This document shows, in pieces, positions 33,235 through 40,043 of a stretch of 64,000 nucleotides of DNA. The notes under the pieces are model-generated. The model worked only from the letters and a program-made list of their open reading frames with translations, had not been told where the DNA came from and did not search any database. Position numbers and translations under genes: made by a program. Position 1 is the first letter of the stretch. Each line of letters opens with the position of its first letter. This DNA comes from Phycisphaerales bacterium AB-hyl4 (GTDB lineage Bacteria > Planctomycetota > Phycisphaerae > Phycisphaerales > Phycisphaeraceae), in contig JBGUBD010000002.1 of NCBI GenBank assembly GCA_041821185.1, positions 310,001-374,000 of the forward strand. The letters run 5' to 3'.

Positions 33235-33526
33235 CCTGATCTTCCCTGGCGAGGAACAATTGCAAACCCGCGAGCAGCATAAATGTTTTGGCCCGCAGGG
33301 GAAAGCGCGGACTTCCAACACAACCATCAATGCGGGCTCATCCCCACAAGGCAACCCCGGTTTCACCCTGATACGCCTATCGGATAATTGCGATCCCTGG
33401 GCCGACCAAAACGTCAGCATAACCTGTAAATCGAGCCGAACAGCGTTCGCTCAGGTGGAGTGTGATGATTATACGGGTCGCGCTGCTTGTTCGGATGGAT
33501 TCTTTTATAAGCTGCCGGTCGACCCC
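33235..33526. other. upstream region of the coiled-coil/actin pair
   Basis: A non-coding stretch between the coiled-coil gene and the sugar-isomerase terminator. It should hold the promoter of the coiled-coil/actin unit, but I see no clear -10/-35 pair. Minus-strand open frames here have no recognisable content. Confidence 0.35.
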
Positions 33527-33559
33527 AATAAAAGTGCCACGGCCGAAAGGCCGTGGCAC
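33527..33559 (-). terminator. intrinsic terminator after the sugar isomerase gene
   Basis: GTGCCACGGCC and GGCCGTGGCAC form a perfect 11-base stem around a GAAA tetraloop sequence (33534-33559). On the minus strand it is followed by TTTTATT. It lies 56 bases past the isomerase stop codon. Confidence 0.88.
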
Positions 33560-33614
33560 CTGTTCGATGCTTACAACAAGGGTCGGTCATGCAACGCACG
33601 GCCAGGCGGTTGGA

Positions 33615-34463
33615 TCAGGTTGCTTGAGCCATCCAGTCCTGCAACAACTGGCGAGCCGTACGGATGTCATTCATGCGGGTGTGAGGCTGGCCGCGTTCAC
33701 GTTCGATGACCAGATCGCCGGTGAAGCTCGACTCATCGAGCACACGCAAGAAGGCGGGCCAGTCTACGTCGCCTTCGCCGACCGCCACCTCCTGCCCCCA
33801 CGTGCCCGGCGAGGTCGTGCGGACGGCATCTTTGATGTGCACCTGTCCGACGTACGGCAACAGCCGCTGGAGGGCGGTGATGGGGTCGCCCTTGTCGTAG
33901 AGGATCATGTTGGCCGGGTCGAAGTTTACGCCGAGGTTGGGCGCGTCGACCTTGCGAAGAAAAGTTTCCAGCACGCTCGCGGTTTCCTGGCCGGTTTCCA
34001 GCAGCAAGGTGAGGCCGACCGACTTGAAGCGGTCAGTGACCCATCGAATACGCTCGACGAGGCGCTCGAACGCCTGTTTGTCGTCGGCGTCTGGAATGAA
34101 GCCGGCGTGCGTGCTGACGAGGCGCAGGCCAAGCGACTCGGCGGTGCGGATCGCGTTTTCGATGATCTTTTGATTCTCCGGCCAGGTCTGTTCGGGTACG
34201 AGACCGCCGGTTTTTCGGATGGATTCGAGTGAGGAGTAATCTTCGCCCACGCAGCCGAACATGCCGGAACGGATGCTCACACCCGCGGCGGCGAGATGCT
34301 TGTTCACATCGGCCCATTGCTCAGGCTGGCGGGCTAGTGGGTTCAAGGCGAGTTGCACGAAGGGCAGTTCACAGGCGGAAACGCGCTGCGCGAGGTCCGC
34401 GGCGTTTTCGGCTTGAAGGGACCAACTGCATACGCCCAGTTTTTCGTCGAGATTCAATGACAT
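33615..34463 (-). CDS. sugar phosphate isomerase/epimerase (AP endonuclease 2 TIM barrel)
   Basis: The 282-residue TIM-barrel protein has the metal-binding features of the xylose-isomerase-like family. They are an early LGVCSWSLQ, a His in LVSTHAGF, a Glu in LLLETGQET, then NLGVNFDPANMI and YVGQVHIKDA with another His, and the final GDLVIERE Glu. Members isomerise or epimerise keto-sugars or inosose. The substrate is unknown. The ATG follows CGGAG. It lies 82 bases after the ROK regulator gene on the same strand, and the pair ends at a strong hairpin terminator, so it is probably controlled by that regulator. Confidence 0.87.
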   Translation of the reverse strand: MSLNLDEKLGVCSWSLQAENAADLAQRVSACELPFVQLALNPLARQPEQWADVNKHLAAAGVSIRSGMFGCVGEDYSSLESIRKTGGLVPEQTWPENQKIIENAIRTAESLGLRLVSTHAGFIPDADDKQAFERLVERIRWVTDRFKSVGLTLLLETGQETASVLETFLRKVDAPNLGVNFDPANMILYDKGDPITALQRLLPYVGQVHIKDAVRTTSPGTWGQEVAVGEGDVDWPAFLRVLDESSFTGDLVIERERGQPHTRMNDIRTARQLLQDWMAQAT

Positions 34464-34545
34464 CGTGTAGCTCCGTTGGTGGGATGACTTTGTGTATGTG
34501 GTTGCGGAAGGTTTGTTACGCGTGGCTACGAATGGTTACGCATGG

Positions 34546-35715
34546 TTATGCAGAGGCACGCTGGCGTGGGGTGCGTCGGCGTCGCGGGCGATCGGTCTCG
34601 GCGGTGGGGAAAGGCTGCCAGCCGTGGCGGTAGAGGCTCGCCAGCGCCAGCCAGCCGGCGGTCTCGGCGAAGCCACCGTCGGGCCCGTTCCATGTTTCGA
34701 TGCCGACACGGCTGGCGAGCACGGACAGCAGCCCGCTGCGCACCGACTCGGTCAGGCGGTCGCATACAGCAGGGTGGTCGGCCAACTCGCTGACAATCAC
34801 CAGGCGATTGGGGCGGATGAAGTTGACCGCGTTGCTCAAGGCGATGGCCAGGTGATCCAGCACGGTTTGCACCGCCGAGTTGTCGCTCGTATCGCGGGCC
34901 AGCAGTTCGAACAGGCGCGAGTCGGTGGGCACGCCACGTTGATGGAGGAAGGCGGAGCTGACGATACGTTCGAGGCAGCCGACCTGTCCGCAGTAGCAGC
35001 GGTCGGTATCGATGAAAAAGCGCGTGTGGCCGAGCTCGTTGCCGCCGACGACGCAGCCGCGGTTGGGGCGTCCGTCCACGAGCACGGCAGCGCCGATCGC
35101 GCCGTCACGGACGAGCACGAGCAGGATGTCTTCCTCCGGCCCGGCGGCGTGGGTGAGGCTCCACTGTGCGGCGAGGGCGTGCATGTCGTTTTCGAGAATC
35201 AGCGGTAGATCGCCAAGCGCCTTGTGCACCGGTTCGAGGCTGATCGGCGTCGCGGCGGGCATGGCGGAGCTGAGCAGGATCGACGGGGCCACCGGGTCGA
35301 CGAAGCCGGTGACGCTGAGTCCAACGGCGATCACCTGGTCCAGCCGATCGCTGGTGGCCAGCAGTTCGCTCGCCGCGGCCATGGTTTCGCTGACGTCGGA
35401 TGCGGCGCGGAGTCGGACGTCGTCGATCCGCTCGCCGAGCAGGTTTAGCCGACATGCGCTGACCTGGCCGGGCTCGAGGGCCATGCCCAGCACCGCCCGG
35501 CGACCGGGGTCGATCGTCACGGGCACGCGCGGCCGACCGCGGCCGACTAGCTCGGCCTCGCCCTCGCACAGAAGCCCCCGCTCCAGCAGGCCGCCGACGA
35601 GGCTGCCCACCGTGTTTGGCCGCCAGCCGGTGCGCTCGTGCAGCTCCCGCCGACTTAACGGCCCGGCCTGTCGCAGCGTCGCCAGCAGTCGGCGTTCTCG
35701 GGGGGTGGGTAGCAT
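34546..35715 (-). CDS. ROK family transcriptional regulator
   Basis: The 389-residue protein has an N-terminal winged helix (about residues 1-65, SRRELHERTGWRPNTVGSLV). A ROK sugar-kinase-like domain follows, with the zinc motif CYCGQVGCLE, the NELGHTRF His, and IENDMHALA-like ENDMHALAAQW for the catalytic Asp region. The architecture is that of XylR/NagC-type repressors that sense a sugar or sugar phosphate. A TATAAT lies eight bases before the ATG, so the message would be nearly leaderless. The gene heads a minus-strand unit with the sugar isomerase. The Arg-rich C-terminal tail is probably disordered. Confidence 0.86.
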   Translation of the reverse strand: MLPTPRERRLLATLRQAGPLSRRELHERTGWRPNTVGSLVGGLLERGLLCEGEAELVGRGRPRVPVTIDPGRRAVLGMALEPGQVSACRLNLLGERIDDVRLRAASDVSETMAAASELLATSDRLDQVIAVGLSVTGFVDPVAPSILLSSAMPAATPISLEPVHKALGDLPLILENDMHALAAQWSLTHAAGPEEDILLVLVRDGAIGAAVLVDGRPNRGCVVGGNELGHTRFFIDTDRCYCGQVGCLERIVSSAFLHQRGVPTDSRLFELLARDTSDNSAVQTVLDHLAIALSNAVNFIRPNRLVIVSELADHPAVCDRLTESVRSGLLSVLASRVGIETWNGPDGGFAETAGWLALASLYRHGWQPFPTAETDRPRRRRTPRQRASA

Positions 35716-35723
35716 GACTCGAT

Positions 35724-35729
35724 ATTATA
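35724..35729 (-). promoter_or_regulatory. TATAAT box directly upstream of the ROK gene
   Basis: On the minus strand TATAAT ends eight bases before the ATG at 35715, so the predicted transcript starts within one or two bases of the initiation codon. No ribosome-binding site fits between them. The -35 region is poor. Confidence 0.45.
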
Positions 35730-35863
35730 ACGCCGGCGGTAGTAAAGTGGGGCCCACGATGGGGCTTTGTTGGCCGATCCTGCTATCCTGTTCGGCTCGA
35801 TCCGTCCTGAGTCGGTTATCCGCAGGCCCGCCGGCTGGCCCGGCCGTTCGAAGCAAAAGCACA

Positions 35864-36778
35864 ATGACCACTGCGACCCCCTTGCCCGCGCGGGTGGCGA
35901 TCCTCGCCCGCGACATCAAGTTGAGCCACTCCGTCTTCGCGCTGCCGTTTGCGCTGCTGGCGACGTTTCTCGCGGCGGCGTCGGCCGATCGGCTGCCGCG
36001 CGTGGGCGAGTTCGTGCTGATTGTCGTGTGCATGGTGCTTGCGCGGACGCTGGCGATGGCGGTCAACCGCTGGGCCGACGCCGGCTTCGACGCGGACAAC
36101 CCGCGGACGGCCGGGCGTGCGATCCCCAGCGGGTCGCTGACGCGGCCGTTTGTGCTGGGGATGGCGATCGCCTTCGCGGTGGCGTTTGTCGTAGCGGCGG
36201 GGGGGTTCTGGTTTTTCTATGGCAACCCCTGGCCGATGGTGCTGTCGCCGGCGGTGGCGGCGTATCTCGCGGGCTACAGCTTCACGAAACGGTTCACCTG
36301 GCTTTGCCACATCGTGCTCGGGGTGGCGTTGGCGCTGAGTCCGCTGGCAGCAGTGATCGCGATTGAGCCAGGCTACCTCGCGTCGCCGACGCCTTGGCTG
36401 CTGGCGTTGCTGGTGACCTGCTGGGTCGCGGGCTTCGACGTGATCTATGCGTTGCAGGACGTGGGCGTCGATCGCGAGCAGGGGCTTTATTCGATGCCGT
36501 CGCGACTTGGTATTGCGTCCGCGCTTTGGATCAGTCGAATGTTGCACTTCGTCACAGCGGGGGCACTGGTCGCGCTGGCGATGACCAGTTCGCAGCTTGG
36601 CGTGACGTTCGCCATCGCAGCGGTGTTGACGCTGGGCTTGCTCGTGTTGGAGCATGTGCTCATCGCCGGCTCGAAGGCGCATCGCATTCCGCTGGTGTTC
36701 ATCACCGTCAACGGGTTGATCAGCCTGCTGCTGGGCGCAGCGGGCATCGTTGACGTCCTGTTGCGCGTTAATGTGTGA
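35864..36778 (+). CDS. UbiA family prenyltransferase (4-hydroxybenzoate polyprenyltransferase-like, possibly MqnP)
   Basis: The 304-residue protein has about eight transmembrane helices and both aspartate motifs of the UbiA family. The first is NRWADAGFDADNPRTAGRAI; the second lies in CWVAGFDVIYALQDVGVDRE, ending LYSMPSRLG. These bind the Mg-diphosphate of a polyprenyl donor. It would prenylate an aromatic acid for quinone synthesis; the YALQD-type second motif is like that of menaquinone-pathway MqnP proteins, but no mqn gene is nearby. The ATG at 35864 is chosen because the much longer upstream frame lies antisense to the ROK gene. It converges on aroF with an 18-base gap. Confidence 0.87.
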   Translation: MTTATPLPARVAILARDIKLSHSVFALPFALLATFLAAASADRLPRVGEFVLIVVCMVLARTLAMAVNRWADAGFDADNPRTAGRAIPSGSLTRPFVLGMAIAFAVAFVVAAGGFWFFYGNPWPMVLSPAVAAYLAGYSFTKRFTWLCHIVLGVALALSPLAAVIAIEPGYLASPTPWLLALLVTCWVAGFDVIYALQDVGVDREQGLYSMPSRLGIASALWISRMLHFVTAGALVALAMTSSQLGVTFAIAAVLTLGLLVLEHVLIAGSKAHRIPLVFITVNGLISLLLGAAGIVDVLLRVNV

Positions 36779-36796
36779 GTCGAATTGACGCGCTGT

Positions 36797-37837
36797 TCAC
36801 ACCGCCAACGTAACCGGCTCACCGCATCGTCGGTCGACCGCCTCGGCGACGCGGCGGACGGAGGCAATCATCTCCGCGAGCACCGCTGGCGTGACCGATT
36901 GCGCCCCGTCGGTCAGGGCGTGTTCCGGGTCCGGGTGCACTTCGATTGCCAAACCGTCGCAGCCGGCCGCGACCGCGGCGCGTGCCATGGCGGGAACGAG
37001 CCGGGCATGGCCCGTGCCGTGTGAGGGGTCAATCACCACGGGCAGATGCGTACGGTGATGCAGTTCCGGCACGGCAGAGAGGCTCAGCGTGTTGCGCGTG
37101 TGGTCTTCGAACGTGCGAATGCCACGCTCACACAACACCACGTTGTTGTTCCCACCGGCGAGGATGTACTCCGTCGCTTGCAGGTATTCGTCAATCGTCA
37201 TCGACATGCCGCGCTTGTATAGCACTGGCTTCGACTGTGCGCCCACCGCTTCGAGCAGCTTGTAGTTCTGCGCGTTGCGCGTGCCGATCTGAAGGCAGTC
37301 GGCGTACTTCGACACAAGCTCCACATCATCTGGTGTCACCACCTCCGTCACGACGGCAAGCCCTGTCTCCGCACGCGCCGCGGCGAGCAGCTTCAGGCCG
37401 TCTTCGCCCATGCCCTGGAACGCGTAGGGGTTGGTGCGCGGCTTGAATGCGCCGCCGCGCAGGGCATGAGCGCCGGCTTCTTTGACCATGCGGGCGGTCT
37501 GCATGATCTGCTCTTCGCTTTCGACACTGCACGGGCCTGCGATGATGCTGATGTCCTTGCCGCCGAACGTGCATTGCTCGCTCAGGCGGACGATGCTTCG
37601 CTCCTGCCGCGACTCGCGTGCAGCCAGCTTGTAGGGAGCGAGCACACGCATGACCCGGTCGACCCCCGGCGCCTGTTCGAGCCGACCCTGATCCTTGCGG
37701 CGGTCTTCCCCGATCACGGCGACAACGGTCAACTCTGTGCCGTGGATGACGTGGTCGGTGAGGCCCATATCTTTCACCAGTTGGCAGACGTGTTGCACTT
37801 GCTGTTCCGTAGCTTTGGGTTGCATGATGACGATCAT
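36797..37837 (-). CDS. aroF: 3-deoxy-7-phosphoheptulonate synthase (DAHP synthase, class I beta)
   Basis: The 346-residue protein has an N-terminal ferredoxin-like regulatory domain (about 1-70, beginning [17 protein letters not shown]) and a TIM-barrel catalytic domain. Family signatures include [48 protein letters not shown] and [11 protein letters not shown]. These bind PEP, erythrose 4-phosphate and metal. The enzyme opens the shikimate pathway; the extra N-terminal domain usually gives feedback inhibition by an aromatic amino acid. Upstream lie a strong promoter, a Phe/Trp-rich leader peptide and an intrinsic terminator, so expression is very probably controlled by attenuation as well. 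AGGAG precedes the ATG. Confidence 0.95.
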   Translation of the reverse strand: MIVIMQPKATEQQVQHVCQLVKDMGLTDHVIHGTELTVVAVIGEDRRKDQGRLEQAPGVDRVMRVLAPYKLAARESRQERSIVRLSEQCTFGGKDISIIAGPCSVESEEQIMQTARMVKEAGAHALRGGAFKPRTNPYAFQGMGEDGLKLLAAARAETGLAVVTEVVTPDDVELVSKYADCLQIGTRNAQNYKLLEAVGAQSKPVLYKRGMSMTIDEYLQATEYILAGGNNNVVLCERGIRTFEDHTRNTLSLSAVPELHHRTHLPVVIDPSHGTGHARLVPAMARAAVAAGCDGLAIEVHPDPEHALTDGAQSVTPAVLAEMIASVRRVAEAVDRRCGEPVTLAV

Positions 37838-37878
37838 GGGTTGAACTCCTGCGTATGGTCGGCTGTGTTTCAGGCAAT

Positions 37879-37910
37879 AAAAAAACCCTGACGCGACGCC
37901 GCGTCAGGGT
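37879..37910 (-). terminator. attenuator terminator in the aroF leader
   Basis: On the minus strand, ACCCTGACGCG and CGCGTCAGGGT form a perfect 11-base stem (arms 37900-37910 and 37885-37895) with a 4-base loop, followed by a run of T. It lies between the leader peptide and the aroF start, 42 bases before the ATG, where termination would prevent aroF transcription. An upstream CCTGACGC at about 37969-37976, inside the leader peptide gene, repeats the 5' arm and could compete for the 3' arm. Confidence 0.9.
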
Positions 37911-37943
37911 GTGGGGTGTTGGCGAATCAGTCGAGTCTTTCGA

Positions 37944-38021
37944 CTACCACACAGGCCCTGTCGCGGGTGGCGTCAGGTTAAACCAGAAGGTGCCGAAAAA
38001 GAATCGCTGTGTGCGCTGCAT
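37944..38021 (-). CDS. aroF leader peptide (Phe/Trp-rich, 25 residues)
   Basis: An ATG at 38021 opens a 25-codon frame ending in TAG at 37944. Its core reads QRFFFGTFWFN, and it ends PVW before the stop: five Phe and two Trp in 25 residues, with three consecutive Phe codons. This composition matches the leader peptides of enterobacterial pheA and pheST attenuators. The frame lies just after a strong promoter and just before an intrinsic terminator, so ribosome stalling at Phe (and perhaps Trp) codons would decide whether transcription reaches aroF. The predicted transcript start is only 3-5 bases before the ATG, so the peptide may be translated from a leaderless message. Confidence 0.82.
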   Translation of the reverse strand: MQRTQRFFFGTFWFNLTPPATGPVW

Positions 38022-38030
38022 GGCTTTGGA

Positions 38031-38058
38031 ATTATGCCACGAAACGCAAGCTTGTCAA
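38031..38058 (-). promoter_or_regulatory. aroF promoter
   Basis: On the minus strand a consensus TTGACA (38058-38053) is followed after 16 bases by CATAAT (38036-38031), or after 17 by ATAATT. An A run (AAAAAAAG) lies just upstream of the -35 and could act as an UP element. Confidence 0.8.
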
Positions 38059-38074
38059 TCTTTTTTTGAAACGG

Positions 38075-38090
38075 CTATCGCGCGCGATAG
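38075..38090. promoter_or_regulatory. 16-base perfect palindrome upstream of the aroF promoter
   Basis: CTATCGCGCGCGATAG is self-complementary over all 16 bases. It lies 16 bases upstream of the aroF -35 box, a position suited to a transcription factor. The same gap also serves the divergent GH2-like gene. Confidence 0.55.
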
Positions 38091-38285
38091 TTCACAGTTT
38101 CAGTGCGCTCATCCGCAGGCATTGCGTGATATCGGCGATTGCCGCCTGATGCGACGGCCGGGGAGAACCGGGGAGGTGGTGTGGGCGTAAAGCGTATGGA
38201 GAAATGATCAGCCTTTTGTGCATTCGGACCGATATGATGTGTTGGGCTTGCCGTGTTCGATCGCACTTGAATGGGGAGACTTGGC

Positions 38286-39065
38286 ATGCGTTCGCCATTA
38301 CGATTCGATTCCATTCGGCCGTTGGTGCGATATGTCGATGACGAACAGGCGGTGGTGGAAGCGCAGTTTCTTGCTGCCGCCCGCTTCCCGCATGACGCGA
38401 CGCCTTGGCTGAATCGACAGGTTGAAGTCGCTGTCGAAATTCATGGCACGGACGGCTTCGAGGACGAAACCCGGCAGTTGGTGCAGCTTGAAGCGGGCCT
38501 CGGCAGTGTTCGGCTTGAACTGGTGCATCCGCAACGCTGGTGGCCGGCCGGCATGGGCGAGCAGTCGCTTTACGAGTTTGCGATGACCATGATTGCCGAT
38601 GGGAAGACGATCGATCGGCGAAGCGTGACGCTTGGCTTGACGTCCGTGCGCGAAGACCCCGACACCGCCGGCGAGCCGGAGCCGCGCTTACTGGTCAACG
38701 GGCAGGTGTGTGCGATTCGTAGTGTGCTCATGGTCGACCGTGTGGATGAGAATCAACTGCTGCCCGCCGGCGGCGATTCGCTGCTGCTGGTGCGTGATCA
38801 TTACGGGCCCGACCTGCTCTATCAGGCCGCGGACCGTGCGGGCGTGTTGCTCGTGCAGTGCGTGCCGGTGCATCCGACAGGTCGGCCGGAGGTGGACGTT
38901 GCGGCGCAGGTCGAGCGGCTGGGGACACACCCGTCGCTGGCGGGCTGGTTCGTCGGCCACCTGGGGCAGATCAGCGACGACATCGCCCGTTGTATTCAGG
39001 ACCTCGATCCGACGCGCAGTGTGTTCCGCCAGTTTCCGGTGGATACGCTCGACACGGCGGCGTGA
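38286..39065 (+). CDS. GH2-like protein with degenerate catalytic region
   Basis: The 259-residue protein resembles the middle of a glycoside hydrolase family 2 enzyme. An Ig-like beta sandwich carries the typical HPQRWWPAGMGEQSLYEF and a following RRSVTLGLTSVRE. A shortened start of the TIM barrel continues through LLVNGQVCAIRSV, LYQAADRAGVLLVQ and THPSLAGWFVGH. In active GH2 enzymes the last motif reads NHPSI-WxxxNE, with the catalytic Glu; here Gly-His stands in its place and the protein ends 40 residues later. It therefore looks like a non-catalytic relative or a decayed gene. GGGGAG precedes the ATG at 38286. Confidence 0.68.
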   Translation: MRSPLRFDSIRPLVRYVDDEQAVVEAQFLAAARFPHDATPWLNRQVEVAVEIHGTDGFEDETRQLVQLEAGLGSVRLELVHPQRWWPAGMGEQSLYEFAMTMIADGKTIDRRSVTLGLTSVREDPDTAGEPEPRLLVNGQVCAIRSVLMVDRVDENQLLPAGGDSLLLVRDHYGPDLLYQAADRAGVLLVQCVPVHPTGRPEVDVAAQVERLGTHPSLAGWFVGHLGQISDDIARCIQDLDPTRSVFRQFPVDTLDTAA

Positions 39066-39071
39066 GGGCTT

Positions 39072-40031
39072 TCAGCGATCGAGCATTTCGAGATGATCGC
39101 CCGGCGCGAGGTGATGGCCGTTAGCGAAGGCATGTGCGTTCATGGGTCGCGTGCCGGCGGCTTGCAGTTCGAGCAGTTTGATCACGCCCTGGCCTGTCAT
39201 GACGAGCATGCCGTCGAGCACCGTGCCGGGCGGCGTGTCTGTTTTGACGAAGTCGGGCAGGTTGGGCATGGCATCGGCGCGGCGGAGGGTGAGCGGTTGT
39301 GTTTGGCCGGTGTGCTGGCAATGCCAGTTGACGCGGCAGCCGGGCCAGGGCGTCAGGCCGTGGATGCGGTTGCGGACCTGCTCGGCGGGCTGGGTGAAGT
39401 CGGCTGTGCCGTCGGCTTTGCTGAGTTTGGGGGCGCGCGTCGCCTGTGTGTCGTCCTGATGTTGCGGCTCAAGGATGCCTTGCTCGAAGCGATCGAGCAC
39501 TTGTTCGATGATGTCCGGGCCGAGTTGAGCGAGGCGGTCGTGCAGTTCGCCCGCGGTTTCGTGGGGGGTGATCTGCAACTCGGCCTGGGCGTACATCGCG
39601 CCGGCGTCCATGCGTTGCGCCAGGCCGATGACGGTGACGCCGGTGCGTGTGTCACCATTGATCAGTGCCCAGTTGACGGGCGCGGCGCCGCGGTACTTCG
39701 GCAACAGTGAGCCGTGCAGATTTACGACGAGCTTGCCGAGCGCGTCGATGAGGCCGGGCGAGAGCTTTTGTCCGAACGCGACGACCACGGCCGCGTCGGG
39801 CTGGTAAGGCGCGAGCTGCTCGATGAAGGCGTTGGTGTTGACGTCGTCGGCCTTGAGCAAGGGCAGGCTTTGCTGCTGTGCCCATGCAGCGATGGGTGTG
39901 GGCGTGAGTTGCCGTTTACGGCCGGCGGGCCGATCGGGTTGACTGACCACGGCGACCACATCGTGCTGCTGATGCAGCCGTTCGAGTGTGGGCAGGCCGA
40001 ATTCTCCAGAGCCGACGAAGATGATTCGCAT
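39072..40031 (-). CDS. fmt: methionyl-tRNA formyltransferase
   Basis: The 319-residue protein matches Fmt over its whole length. The N terminus MRIIFVGSGEFGLPTL, the catalytic loop NLHGSLLPKYRGAAPVNWAL (catalytic Asn and His) and the DAGAMY Asp are all present. An OB-like C-terminal domain follows with PWPGCRVNW. It transfers a formyl group from 10-formyl-THF to Met-tRNA(fMet) for translation initiation. It is usually beside def (peptide deformylase); no deformylase is seen in this window. It converges on the GH2-like gene with a six-base gap and is 12 bases after the glycosyltransferase gene on the same strand. Confidence 0.95.
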   Translation of the reverse strand: MRIIFVGSGEFGLPTLERLHQQHDVVAVVSQPDRPAGRKRQLTPTPIAAWAQQQSLPLLKADDVNTNAFIEQLAPYQPDAAVVVAFGQKLSPGLIDALGKLVVNLHGSLLPKYRGAAPVNWALINGDTRTGVTVIGLAQRMDAGAMYAQAELQITPHETAGELHDRLAQLGPDIIEQVLDRFEQGILEPQHQDDTQATRAPKLSKADGTADFTQPAEQVRNRIHGLTPWPGCRVNWHCQHTGQTQPLTLRRADAMPNLPDFVKTDTPPGTVLDGMLVMTGQGVIKLLELQAAGTRPMNAHAFANGHHLAPGDHLEMLDR

Positions 40032-40043
40032 AACGGAAACACT

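Noticed and set aside
35012..35863. 284-codon upstream extension of the prenyltransferase frame
   Set aside because: The extension lies entirely antisense to the ROK gene and its promoter, and the UbiA-family protein is complete from 35864.
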